In this document: piece by piece, positions 20,678 through 32,929 of the stretch
How positions within the stretch are numbered: position 1 is the stretch's first letter
How the letters are laid out: each line of letters begins with the position of its first letter
Origin: Annulohypoxylon bovei var. microspora
Lineage: Eukaryota > Ascomycota > Sordariomycetes > Xylariales > Hypoxylaceae
Direction: 5' to 3'
Assembly (NCBI GenBank): GCA_022836615.1
Contig: MU405237.1
Span: forward strand, 186,001-250,000
DNA length: 64,000 bases
Position numbers and translations under genes: made by a program
The notes under the pieces: generated by a model
Database searches by the model: none
What the model was told of the DNA's origin: nothing
The model's input: only the letters and a program-made list of their open reading frames with translations

Positions 20678-23600
20678 ATGTCCAATCGATACGCCGGGTC
20701 ATACCGCAATCGCAATGGCAATGGTTCCATCGGGAGGCAAGATGAAGAATACGATCCTTACGGTGATGGTTACTCTAGCGATCGATATGGCACTCCTCCC
20801 CAGCAGATGAATCCTCGAAGGCCACCGATTGAGTCTGGTCGAAGCGGCGGCTATAGCTCTCCAGCTTCCAGAGTCCAGCGACCAAGTGAACGAGTAAATG
20901 AATCGAGTGCCGAGCGACAGATATCCCAGGTCCTAGAATTGATCAAGGCAGAATGGCCTGCTATGATCCAGGATGACTGTATACCCGTTTCATTAGCACT
21001 TCAGCTATTAGACAACAGCTCCGTCGGCCGAGCCCATGAATACAGGGGCTTCAAGAAGACACATCAATATCTACAAGATTCTCTTAAGAACATTGTACAC
21101 GAACACCATCAAGGCTTTAATAGTTCGATAGGTACTTTTCATAAGATTCAAGGAAGCATACAGTCTTCTCAGAAGCGAGTTCGTGCCCTAAAAGAATCTT
21201 TGGCCGCATCACGGACGAGCCTTTGCGCGACAGACCCGGAACTCAAGAAGCTATATAAGTCATCGCAGATGTACGATGATGTGCTACAAACGCTGAATGA
21301 GTTAGAGGATCTGCGGACGGTGCCGGATCAGCTGGAGGCCAGGATATCAGAGAAGCGATTTTTGACTGCCGTTGAAGTACTGCAAAATGCTCTACGGAAG
21401 CTGCGTAAGCCAGAACTTGATGACATTGGGGCTCTAAATGATCTAAGGGGCTATCTTGCTAACCAAGAGACCGCACTGATGGATATCTTAACCGAGGAAC
21501 TACACGAACATCTGTATCTGAAATCACCTTACTGCCAGGAGCGGTGGCAAAACTTAGCCAAGAAGCAGGGTGTATACAACGAAAACTATAGCGAATCGAA
21601 TATATTGACCCCGTTCCATCTGGTTCTGGATACGATGGATCTTGGCCAGCCGGTAACTGAAGACCCAGCAAAAAATCCCGAAGCGGACACCTTTTATTAC
21701 GTAAGCCTTGTCGTTGAGTCTCTTAACAAGCTTGGTCGGCTAGAAGGCGCCGTTGACACATTGAAACAACGGCTCCCGGTTGAGCTGTTCGCTATCGTGA
21801 ACGAGACAATCAATGAAGTTGATCAGAGACACCCTAGCTCATTGAGAGGTGGTACAGGAAACGCGCAGGGCCTTCATATTTATGGCAACAGGGAAACGCA
21901 AATGCGCGCGGATGTCATCTACGATCTTTTATGGACTTTGTATGGTAAATTTGAGGCCATCGCCGAAGGTCATCGGGTGTTTCACGAAGCCATCAAGGCA
22001 CTTATTCGACGAGAAGGTGGTAGCAGCAATAACTCACTTCTTGGAAGCTTCAGAGAGTTGTGGAATCTCTATCAAAATGAGATACGCTCCCTTCTACACA
22101 ATTACGTCACCACAGATGCGGATGTCTATCAATTTAACTCGCCAAGGCAAGGTGCTATGCTTAATGGCAATAAAGACATATCTAGGGAACATCTCTTCAA
22201 ATTCTCTGAAGCAGATCCTAAATCTGTTGAGATGACTACTGAGTACGAGGCTCTAGATGGTATTATAAGGGCTGCGGTTCCAGGTCTTACAACTGCTTCC
22301 CGAAAAGCGCAGGCTTCGGACAAGAAATTAGCGGGTAGAGAGTCAAGGAAGAGTGCATACAGCGGAGCTTTCGACAACAGAAATACGCCTGGCTCTTACA
22401 AGTCACTTGTGGAGCCAAGCGTATTTAATATGAGCCTCCTTTTACCTCCGACCCTGGTATTCCTAGGACGTCTGAAAGCGATCGTGCCCCCGGGCTCGGA
22501 TTTGGCTGCGAGCACCTTGACATCTTTCCTCGATAACTTTTTGGTTAATGTTTTCCAGCCACAGCTAGATGAAACTCTTAGCAAATTAAGCGATTCTGTG
22601 TTTGGAGAAACAGACTCATTCCAACAGGATCCCGCATGGGACCTGGTAGCCCGCCGACCTGTCTTCAAGGGCGCAACTGCGTTCTTCGCTGTCATCACGG
22701 CATTTTGCCGTATGCTCGGAACGATTCCACATGACCAAGCACTTAGCTCTTTGATCATTTCGCAGATGGTGAGATACTATGAAAGATGCCTGACGTGGTT
22801 CAAATCTCTCGTTTCCAAAGCACAGGAGGCCTCTGTGGGGCCGCAGTCGTTGCGATATTCTGCAGAACTAGCAATTGAGGATGGCGATATCCAAGAAACA
22901 ATTAAGAAGCTTTGGACCTCGGACGCCCTCGACCACGAACTGATAGAAAAGGAAGTCGGACTGCTCATTATGCAGGCCAATGAACGGTGCCTTGAGCCGA
23001 ACGACGTCATACAAGATCGAGACGTTATCTCGTCTTTATGCCTCTTATATACTAGTATGAAATGGCTCTCAGTCCGTATCGCCGGTCTACGACATATTAC
23101 GCGATTCGACACGGATTCTTCTCAACCCACTTTGCCGAGGAACCAAAACCGCCGCTGGACTTTATTGAATGACCCTAACAAGGCAAGCGGAGAACAGCAT
23201 GGCCCTGTGTACCTACCGATGACACAGGAAACTGTCCAGTAAGTCCCCTTAGCTTTATCTCCGTAGTTACCTACGGCTAGCCAACTGATTATTTTATAGG
23301 TCATTTGATAATATAGTATCATCCTACGAGGAGTTTGCTGGCACGGTGCTTCTCGCGTTACATATGGAAATACGATGCCGTATTGTCCAGTCCCTCAGTG
23401 TAGCGCTTTCTCCTAAAACAGCCCCATACGTCCTAGGTGACCAGGAAATTAAGGAACCCGACCCGCAAATTCTATCATTGAATTCCGAACTCGTTGCGTA
23501 CGACGAGACGGTTGTGCGCTTCCTTCGCGACAAAGAAACGGCATTCATACGAACGGGCTTAGGTCTCCTTATGAACACATACCTAGTATCTAACGCACTC

Positions 23601-23948
23601 GCCACGCAGCCCATGAACATGCGCGGGTGCGAGCGTATGCAGCTTAATATCCTGGTGCTGCAGCAGAACCTCAAGAACATTGAGGAGGGAGTGGACCTCG
23701 AGCGGGCGGCCAACTACTTCAGTCTATTCCAAGAAGGCCCAGACGCGATCGTCAATAAGGCCAAGAAAGACAACGAGCGCGACATCATTCCCGAGGCGGA
23801 GAAGTTTACATATGACGAACTTAAGGCCCTCGTGCAATTATACTACAGCGAGCAGCTGGCTGACCCCGAAAGGGGTATTGCATCCGCGGGAAAGAGGAAG
23901 ATGGGCGAGAAGGTGCTCGCGCTGAGCGAGCACATGTGGCAGAGCTAA
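20678..23948 (+). CDS. sec8: Exocyst complex component Sec8
   Basis: Two exons, 20678-23238 and 23300-23948, give 1069 aa, a normal Sec8 length. After a disordered head (about 75 residues) comes the Sec8 N-terminal domain: QISQVLELIKAEWPAM, ALQLLDNSSVGRAHEYRGF, then the coiled-coil FHKIQGSIQSSQKRVRALKE and DVLQTLNELEDLRTVPDQLE. The helical CorEx/CATCHR body follows, with a Ser/Thr/Lys-rich insert near residues 540-570. The last exon encodes MRGCERMQLNILVLQQNLKN and the C-terminal helix bundle. Sec8 is one of eight exocyst subunits tethering secretory vesicles at growth sites such as the hyphal tip. Single 61-nt intron. The start ATG is preceded by a purine-rich context. Confidence 0.95.
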
Positions 23949-26900
23949 GGGGGATGTTTGTATATTCTCATTGCGTTACATCCGGAGGAGGGCGAGATGT
24001 GTTCACGAGCCTTGGTGGTTGCAATAGGACGTTGATGGACTTTTGCGAAACGTGTGTATGTATTGACTGTTGCTAGCTTTCCATGAAAGCCAACACTAAG
24101 TATAAATGTTATTGAAAGGGGCAATGCTAAAAAATACTGGGTATCACAAGAGTGTCAAATTTGTTCTGTGACTAAGTGATATAGTGTTTTAACTTCTATT
24201 TGCTATTGTTGTCTCCCGCAAGCAAGCCTTTCTAACTTCTAATTTCGGAGATCATATACTAAAAGAAGAAGGTCATCTTACATCTGCCACCATTAAGTAA
24301 CTGTTGTTGTACATAGGTAAAGTAAATGTTGAGAAAAGGTGGTGTAGCTTGATCCCATCTAAACGAGTGAACGGCTACCAACATAAACGTAACTCCACCT
24401 ATCACTTACGAGCTCCTCTACCCTTACAACTACCTAACTAAGCCCTCTTGCCTCCCCCAAATCCGATGGATGACATAAACTACAAGATTATCATGTGAGG
24501 TTAGAACTAATTATAACTTGAATGAGATGTGATGTGTTAATTCGAGTTGGTAAGCTCCCTTACTCGGTACTTTTTGTGAAAGACTATCTTGTCATCTACT
24601 TACGTAGATAATGGATCCTATTTGGTGCCTCGTGAAAGAAAAGAACGTACGTGGACAAGAATCGACTAACTATAACACGCAAGCATGAGGTATCTTGGGG
24701 TGTCACAAACACGAATGTGGCTTCACCTTGGATGGGATGGGATGGAATAAAAACACCGACCCTAAATATTTAGAGGCGCTAAGTTGGGTGGCTTTGAGAT
24801 ACCAACCCGTCATGATACTTATATAATTTCCTAGCTCGTATTAGTTATATATGTATATTCTCATGTGCGTGTGTAAGATGGCTTCATACGATATTTCGAA
24901 GCACTACCTACTACGTAGATGAGAAGGCTCACCAATCCGAATGAAGCAATCGTATAACTCATGTACATAGGTAACTTGAGAGATTTAATTGGCCCTAGTT
25001 CAATGCGCTATTCAGGACATGCGAAAGGCAAAATCGACTTTGCAACCATGATAAGAGCTTGTATGTACTACTCGGACGCACGATTAGCGTGTCGCCTGGG
25101 CGGCTATCGCCAACGCCGAGATGTGCAGCTGTTCCGAGGGCCATCCTTACCCGAATAGTCGAATGGCTGCGGCTGGCTGAGGATCGACATCGGCAGACGG
25201 ATCAAACCTTGGCATTTCTTCCCGATGTGGCGGTGCGTACGTACATATTCTGTTAGTTCAGGTTCGTGGAATTTTCCCATAACCTTTATGCCAAGCAAAT
25301 TATATCGTAACTCTGCCGTCGTTCGTGGGTTTTGCATTCTGCTGAGAAAGCCTGTTGTGCCATTCATCGGATGAAATTATCGTCTAATATTGAGTGAGAT
25401 GTACATAAGATCAGATGGGTTAGTTTCTGGCCAGAAGTCTAGAAGGGCTGACGGAGAGGAGAGGAGCGGTTATCTGGCGCTTAAATATGGGATGCATCTA
25501 ACGGGCACACGGGGACTAAATTTTGTAAGTTCTTTTCGCTTGCGCGGCTCAGACGCTAGTATCTAGGTGGCGTATCTGCAGTGACGGCGACGGGCCGTAT
25601 TGCAATATTGTAACATTGTAACAGTTATAACGAAGGATGCATGAGTGCTCTCATTGTTAGATCACAAGGCGTCGGCTGTGGCCCAATGGACAACTTGCCC
25701 CTGGGCGTTTCCATGTGGCGTCCGGAAATGACCGGAGTTGATTGGTCAAGACAGCAGGCGAGAAGAAGGGGAAGAAACAAAAATGGAATAACCTCCAATC
25801 AGGAGGAAGAGAGATTTAAGAGGAATAGGAGCAACGTTGCCACTGATGTACTATGACACCAAGCAATCGAATCCATCCATGTTTTGGAGTCTCGAAGAGT
25901 ATAATTCTATGACTACCTACATAGGTGTTTAGTATTATGTAAATGTCATAATTCCTAAGAGTAAATTGAAGGCCAATTGATGTGGTATCAGGATAATGAG
26001 AGATATGGGAAAAATGAATTAGACGAGATTGGATAAGCACATAAGGTAAAATGGGTTGAATTATTAAGGTCATGCTTCATTATTAGCATTTTTAGTATAT
26101 TCCCGAGGGTTTGATTCCATTCCACTGGTGAAACTTAAAGCAGAATTAGTCGAGATGAGACCCTCCGTAGTCTAGAATTGTATGGAAGACCCCAGCTATA
26201 TTCTACATTTTACACAACTCACATGTGAACCATAAAATGGACAGCAACTGGCAGTTACCTCTGTTAGTCAGGTAGTATTTAGAAGTTTCAGTAACAATTG
26301 AGCCTCACATTCCCAAGGTTATTATTAGGGTGCTTCCAAATGTTCTTGTTATTTTTATCTCCCGATACTATAATAGTGCTGGTATGGTCATAAACAGAAG
26401 TATGTACATATGTAAGGGTGAAGTAGGATCGAGGCGAACTGAATTGACCTGCCCTACCAGCTCTCGTACCTGGCAGACCTGGCAGACCTGGTACAGTAGG
26501 CTCGATGGGGAGTTAATTTAATACTACCTAATTTGTACACACTGCGTAGCACATACGTAAAATTCAGGATTGTGAAATTAATCCAATTGTGGTTAGATGG
26601 GCAGGATGGGTAACTATTTGGTACTTAAAGTGTACTGTGCTTTACACTGCAATTTCCACCTGTAGCACAGTAAGCTGCATGTACCCCCTTTAAGTACCTA
26701 ATTACCTATGTACCTGAGGTACCTAGCATAAACCGTTTGGAACAAGCGCGTCACCCACCTGCAAAGTACCTTAGTGGCAGCACCCACTGGCAATCAATCC
26801 CCTTGAAATTCAACATTGGACGAGCCCCCTTCCAAGTTCCAACCTCTCATCCCGGCTCTTCGCAAAGCATTGAAGGGGGAAAACAAAATCATCTCCTTTC

Positions 26901-27693
26901 CCCCCAGATCATCTACAAAATAATTTCATTCGTTTTCTTTAATCACGGCACAGCGATACTACTCTCGCTGGTTGTACCGAAAATCACAGAGCAAACACGC
27001 CAAAATTACACTCGTTCTAGAAATCGTCACCCCATTTTTCTACTAATTCCACCTCCTGAGTCTAAGACTGTAGGTGATTCAGGATCCGGAAGATATTGCG
27101 CGTCAGCCAGGACACCAAAACGAGCAACCACATCCATTTTCGCGTCATCGTTCGTCTCAAACCGATATCCGCTTCGTTCTATCTTAACAAATACAGACCG
27201 TTTTTAGGGACAAGGGAAATTTGGAAATGAAATGACAAAGACATTGATCTCTCGACAAAAAAAGCCCCAGTACCCGCTCGTTCTCCACATAGAATCTCAA
27301 CCCGTCCCATCTACCTCCTTTTCGCGATAAAGGGAAGAAAAAAAGACAACCTACTTCCATTCAACCATACTCTCTAGCCTCTGCGAGCGCTCCTTCATAA
27401 CGGCAACATCGGCATCACTCGAGAGTACCTTTCTATCACTAACTAGCCCTACGTAACCACCCCTCCTAGTGGCGGCGCCTCTTGGCCCGTTGTCGATCAT
27501 CCTCCCGCGGTCACAGAACGCCAACGCGGTTGCCGTTGCACCACGTAATTTGGATTTGCCTGCGCCTCTATACGTTGGGGGTTTCTAGATTGTTTCTAGA
27601 CTGGCCCGTCTTGCCCTTCGAACACTTCTGTAATACATCGCCCTAGGCGTTCGGCTATATCTTTAATCTAAAACCTATCTGGAACCGCCCAAG
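23949..27693. other. 3.7-kb intergenic region and long Knr4 leader
   Basis: No recognisable gene. 24100-26500 is AT-rich with scattered TACCTA/TAGGTA motifs (about 24313, 25914, 26696-26728) and a GATGGGATGGGATGG run near 24731. A minus-strand frame from 25367 (ATG, MNGTTGFLSRMQ, about 87 codons) is open but unlike any family I know. From about 26740 to 27690 the sequence is C/T-rich and probably contains the promoter and a long 5' leader of Knr4. Confidence 0.4.
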
Positions 27694-29395
27694 ATGTCGT
27701 GAGTGGACTTTGAGTAAATAAGGGCTTTAGAGGGTTGCTAATATTCTCTTCCTATAGGCTTGGGGGAGCTTTTCGCTCATTCTGGCACTCTATGACCAGC
27801 AATGACCGACGTAAGTATAAAACAATCGTTCCGTATGATAGTTATTAACTTGGTATTTAGATTCATCCTATGATTCTCCTCATCGAACAGGTCGTCATGT
27901 ACCTCTCGATAGACAAAATACACTTACATCGGTCGCCACCGCCTCCGATTCCCGAGCTGACATTACATCTCCGTACGTGGACGAACTTGGTCGCTTATCT
28001 ACTGGTATGGATGGCACAGGCTACTCAGGTGCTGGGCTTCCGGCAACATCTCCTATGTCCCCTAGCTCCAACGGACCATACTCTCCCGGATTAAGATCCC
28101 TCAACGCTCAGCGCCAAAACTCTAAGGACGACGGATTTGAAACTGTTAGTAGCCCAGGGGAGATACCGATGCAGTCGTTTGTGGACGGTGGCCCTCCAGC
28201 GCCTCCAGTAAACCATTCTTGGAGACGGATTGATAAATGGGCGGAGGAAAACTACCCGGAATTATATGATCAGCTATGTGAAGGATGCACCACAAACGAC
28301 CAGAACGAACTGGAGCACCAGCTAGATTGCTCACTACCCCAGGATGTTAGAGACTCCCTGGCAGTCCATGATGGGCAAGAACGCGGTGGTATTCCGACAG
28401 GTATCATTTTTGGCTCCATGTTACTCGACTGCGAAGAAATGGTTCAAGAATGGGATCAGTGGCGCAAGGTCAACGAGCAGTACCTCCTCGACATGACCGT
28501 CGTGAAACCCGCTGTGCCTTCTAAGGCATTTGGCGGTAGTAACCAGGCCTCATCTTCTAAATCTGTTCCCGGTTCACCTAGCTCCCACGGTTCCCATAAA
28601 GAGTCGTGGAGACAAGAGCTCCAGTCTAAACAAGATTCCGTCCCTCAAGGTGCTGTTCAACGAGCGTATGCACACCCTGGTTGGATCCCTCTTGTTCGAG
28701 ATTGGGGTGGAAACAATCTAGCTGTGGACCTCGCGCCCGGACCCACAGGCATCTGGGGTCAAATTATCCTTTTCGGCCGGGATTACGACACGAAGTATGT
28801 TGTCGCAAAGTCCTGGGCGGCATTCCTTGCAATCGTCGCCGACGATTTGAACAGCGGAAAGTGGTTTGTCGATGAGGATACTAATGAGCTCAAGCTGCGT
28901 GAGTTTAAGACGACTCGTGTTGAGCCATCCTATTTCGAAATTCTGAGATGGAGGATGGACCAGAAGCATGGGCGTGGCGCTAAAGCAGCTGCAAAGCGCA
29001 GATCCATGGCTCCGACCGGTGCTACATCCCCAGGAGGGTCACCCTACGCCAGCCCCACGGATGCTAATGGAGAGCCTCGCGGTCGTACATTGCAGAGGCT
29101 CAGTAGTCCGTCACCTCTCGCAAGCCCGAACCGACCCGGCTTCGGAAAACCGAGTCCTCTTGCGCGAGTCACCGAGGAGGCATCTCTCCCAATTTCCGAC
29201 TCCAAATTGGAGCCCAACGGTGTCAAACAACCCAAGCTCGTGGAAGTAGAGACACCTCGGCCTAGCGATGAAGTTAAGGAGCCCCCAATTGTAACGGAGA
29301 CCAAAGGCAAGACCGTACCGCCCCTGAAGGCGACGGTAACAGATGCCGACGAGAGTCATGGGCTAGAAGAGGGAATGAAAACCATCGAGATTTGA
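27694..29395 (+). CDS. knr4: Cell-wall synthesis regulator Knr4/Smi1
   Basis: Three exons: 27694-27698 (only ATGTC), 27758-27810 and 27861-29395; 530 aa. The Smi1/Knr4 domain spans about residues 139-350: SWRRIDKWAEENYPELYDQL, PQDVRDSLAVHDGQE, GIIFGSMLLDCEEMVQEWDQW, then HPGWIPLVRDWGGNNLAVDL, GPTGIWGQIILFGRDYDTKYV and AKSWAAFLAIVADDL. Both flanks are Ser/Pro-rich and disordered, as in yeast, where Knr4 links the Slt2 cell-wall pathway and calcineurin. The start MSLGGAFRSFWHSMTSNDRH is the typical ascomycete N-terminus and requires the tiny first exon; this makes the gene hard for automatic prediction. Introns are 59 and 50 nt. Confidence 0.94.
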
Positions 29396-30509
29396 TACGA
29401 AAGTTCAACGACCTGCAACGATACGTATTGTACCACGACTGCTTAATAGACAACAAAAGGATGGCGTTCAAGGGTCAGATCCGGTGCAAATCGGCATCGT
29501 ATCTACTTTCGGCGAAGGTTTTTTGTTTCTTGCGGCCCACACGATACTTTCTGATTAAACATATTCTGCCACAGTTGGCGTTCTCGTCGATTGAACGGAT
29601 TTGGACTTCCCCTTGCGGAACTAAGCCACGATCCTCAACGACGGCACTTAAAGGTTGTAATTCAGTCGGTGGCCTGCCGCTATTTTTGTACCAATACCAC
29701 TCGCTCACTATTTTACCGGCTCCAGCCATCTACTTTCTCGTCCTGATTAGGTGCAGAGCCATATGGTCTTAGTTCCCATACATCGATGGAAGTAGCGAAG
29801 CGACTAGGACGCGATTGTACAGTTGATAAGAAAGCCCGGTGGTTGTAATTGCATCTGCGGATGTAGTATTTACAACGGGGTAGTAGATAGAATTGTACCG
29901 GGAATTCGAGCTGCCGATCGTTATAATCGGCGTTCAGGGTGACTCCAGCGTTGAGTCTCAACAGGCGTTGGTGGAAGCACATCGTTCTCGGTCACGTTCG
30001 AGACGCAATAGCATGATACATAAAGGGACTGGCCTTTCAGAGATAGTTGATGAAGGCAGTTATATGGAAGCTGCGCATCTTTTAATATAAGACTTCATTG
30101 AAAATGATGTTAAAGCTATTATAGAACTCGTTATATTTACCTTACGCTATCTATGTACCCAGTAGATAATGGTATTTAGTGATGATGTGAAGGCGACGTA
30201 CTAATTAATTCTTTGAGATGAATATCAGGGGTAAATCACGTGATGTATTGTATATATCTATCCCTTTGGAACAGCAGGCGCTAAATAGTGCCAAGACTTT
30301 CAAGGTTTAGGTAATCAGTCGTCATCAGCCTCATCAGTTTGGCCCCAAGCTTTCCCCGAGCTCTTCAACTTCCGAGCTACGTATCACTACTTTCAACTCT
30401 TCAACTCATTTAATAGTCGACCTACAATTATCCGCAAGTCTCCATCGAAATCGACCGTCTTCGTATTCTTCCTCCGAATCTCCCGCCCGTCCTCGAATCA
30501 ATTGAAACG
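29396..30509. other. Intergenic; two short unassigned minus-strand frames
   Basis: 1.1 kb between Knr4 and Vps68. On the minus strand 29982-29713 (MCFHQRLLRLNAGV..., 89 codons) and 29729-29475 (MAGAGKIVSEWYWYKN..., 84 codons) are open in overlapping frames. Both have ordinary amino-acid composition but match nothing I know, and such lengths occur by chance. The Vps68 leader is C/T-rich from about 30340. Confidence 0.35.
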
Positions 30510-31186
30510 ATGGACGAAGATCGCCTCTTCAAGTTCAGCAGGCCGGCCTGGCTTAACAGCGCTTGGGCGCGCAGCGCGGGAGTATACTCCGCAGGTGCTT
30601 TGGTATGTTGAGACATGACCCGTCTTCCGCTTCTCCTGCTACATTTGTCCGGAGCTTTTTTTGGTCTTCCCGGACATGCGCTATGCCTCCCGTTCTACTG
30701 TTGCTACCACTATTACTATTACGGAGGATGTAAACTAACGCTTATCGTGTCCGTCCTCAATAGTTCTCGCTCGCCTTCTACATCCTGATCGACGCGGCGG
30801 TGTGGTCGAAGTCGGCGCTCAACGGGTCGGACGTGCACGTGACGTTCGTGGACTGGCTGCCGCTCATCTTCTCGTCGCTCGGCATGCTCATCATCAACTC
30901 GGTCGAGAAGGCGCGGCTGTCGGCCGACTCGTTCTCGTACTCGGGGTCCGGCGTCGCGTGGAAGGCCCGCGTGGTCCTGTTCCTCGGGTTCGCGGCGCTC
31001 GCCGGCGGCATGGCGGGGGGCGTCACCGTCTTCGTGCTGAAGTTCGTCGTCCCCAACGTCGACTGGCCGATGATGGGCATGGGCGTCGAGAACGTGGTCG
31101 CGAACGGCCTGGTCATGCTGAGCTCGGTCGTCCTGTGGGTCAGCCAGAACATGGAGGACGAGTACAGCTATAACTTGTCACTATAA
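30510..31186 (+). CDS. vps68: Vps68 / TMEM50-like membrane protein (UPF0220)
   Basis: Two exons, 30510-30602 and 30764-31186, give 171 aa. Four predicted membrane helices in the UPF0220 pattern: SAGALFSLAFYILIDAAVW, the conserved HVTFVDWLPLIFSSLGMLII, WKARVVLFLGFAALAGGMAG and ANGLVMLSSVVLWVSQNMED. The ending EDEYSYNLSL is typical for the fungal family. In yeast Vps68 forms a complex with Vps55 at endosomes and is needed for late-endosome-to-vacuole traffic. The 161-nt intron contains a clear AACTAAC branch site. Exon 2 uses almost only G- or C-ending codons, unlike exon 1 and unlike all neighbours except the orphan gene and Flx1 (see findings). Confidence 0.94.
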
Positions 31187-32047
31187 GACGATACCCGAAA
31201 ACCGAAAGGGAATGCGAGGTCGACCAATCGTTTACTGTCGGACCGGCGATCGAGGGCAGGGCGGCGGGTTATGTGACATCAGGACTGTTTACGCGAGGAA
31301 GCCCCGAGGCCGAAGACCGAATCCGGAGTTCCGGGGATTGAAGCAGAGCTATATCACTCGGGATGTCTAGTTGCGGGAAGAAGATTGATTGACTCATTAC
31401 TTGTACAGTACAACGGACGCAGCATCGCGGCATATTGGAGGGTCAGGCTTGGCGAAGCTAGGCGTGCGGTAATTCAGGAGTTCTATTTTATCTTGTTTAC
31501 TTTGAGTTATAATCTTCTGAGACGCTATTCAAGCATTAGTCGCGATTTCATAATCATCCTAGTCCGCCATGCCTCTTTGATAAAGGGTGTTGGGGAGAAA
31601 TTTGATCTCCGTAATCAATGATACCACTGCGTACACCATGACCAGATGAGTCTTATAAAATGAAGCACGCTATTATGTTGGCACGGGGTGCATAGTTGAG
31701 CCTTCTACTTCACGTCTACTAGGTATGGAAAGGTAGAGAGGGTTTCTCCAGTGCGTTAGAAATTTGATCTAAGGAATTAATCACTCGCCAATAGCCATAG
31801 TCGACATCACAAATATAACACAATCAGTGTGTGAGTGGTATTAGAGTTCATTCATAATACATTACACGGCCGACAGCGAGCGGCGTGACGCAGATAGATA
31901 TCACGAATCAGTGATTAACGCCATTCCATCCGTGTCCATAATGGCCTTTGGCGCGTGCTGAATTGCTAATAGTCGTAGCAGCAGCATGTGATAATAGTAG
32001 TGGTGGTACAAGAGTTTTCGAAGCAGCCGCTTCAACAGTCGCACGAA
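31187..32047. other. Convergent spacer Vps68 / Tom7, no gene seen
   Basis: 861 bp between convergent genes. Mixed composition and no supported coding frame; holds the two 3' UTRs. Confidence 0.5.
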
Positions 32048-32401
32048 CTAGGAGAGAGGAGAGAGCAGCCTGTATACGAGTCAGTTGTTTTGTGCGGCCG
32101 ACCCGTCGCAAAGGTAGGGACATACCGAATCATCGGAGGTCGCGGGTCGCTCCGTGTATAGCCTATTATAAAGAACGGTTAGAAATGGTCCTTCCAAGGG
32201 ATATACGTCATAGTCTTCTAAAGGCGCATCGAGGCATACCGAGGTAGAGGATCAGAGGCAAGTAGCCACTATAAAATGTTAGCAAATGGGAGTTATTGAG
32301 GATTTCCTCGACAGAGGTAACACGTACTAGTGCATCGCAACTCGTCCGATTTCAATAATCTTGCCAATGCGCTCCTTCGATTCTTCCGAGAGGGTGAACA
32401 T
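32048..32401 (-). CDS. tom7: Mitochondrial import receptor subunit Tom7
   Basis: Four small exons on the minus strand: 32401-32328 (74 nt), 32268-32240 (29 nt), 32162-32126 (37 nt), 32069-32048 (22 nt), total 162 nt and 53 aa. The spliced product starts MFTLSEESKERIGKII, crosses the membrane with HYGYLPLILYLGYT and ends RLLSPLS, matching Tom7 end to end. Introns are 59, 77 and 56 nt with GTACGT, GTATGC and GTATGT donors and TAG/CAG acceptors. Tom7 is a tail-anchored subunit that modulates assembly and dissociation of the TOM complex in the outer mitochondrial membrane. No exon would pass as a gene on its own, and longer frames cover the same bases. It is head-to-head with Hsh49. Confidence 0.9.
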
Positions 32402-32929
32402 GCTGGGCAGTACGGCTCGCTAGGAAGCGAGGAAGATTCGGATGTGATCGATTGACAATGTTGTGGGTGTGGTTTTCTCGGTAGACTCTGTCCGTCGTGT
32501 TGACTGGCGCGAGGAGTGTAAGATAATTCTTTGTTGGCACTCTGTTTGAATGTTGTATTGGTAGAATTTACTGAGGATAACTCCGCCAAAAATTTAGATC
32601 GATAAGCTTCGATAATGGATTTAGATGAGGCGTTGTCAAAGCTTTGAAAGTTTATTGGTTCAATTGTTGAAAGCGGGGTCCAGTTGCGACGGGAAAACGT
32701 CGGCGCAACAGTCGAGCTTATGTAATGCGAAAGCTCAGCTGCACATGCGGGTAAGTTGCAAGGAACTTTAGAAGGTTCCAATAGCAAAGAACTTTTGGAA
32801 GCTTCAACGAAGGGTCCACAACGACATCACGCGTCGCGACAACCTTTATTTTTACGCAACTTCTCCCACTCGCATACTCAACGACCACAAAGACAGAGCT
32901 ATAATCCACGACATATTTATCAAATCAAA
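32402..32929. promoter_or_regulatory. Shared divergent promoter, Tom7 / Hsh49
   Basis: 528 bp between opposite starts. A minus-strand frame of about 160 codons (32787-32293) runs through it without an ATG and overlaps Tom7 exon 1 in another frame; judged non-coding. Confidence 0.5.

Noticed and set aside
30778..31173. Frames of 123-124 codons on both strands over Vps68
   Set aside because: By-products of the extreme GC3 in exon 2; only the Vps68 frame shows a known family.
32293..32787. 164-codon minus-strand frame
   Set aside because: No ATG at its head and no known domain; the real gene in this span is Tom7, in a different frame with splicing.
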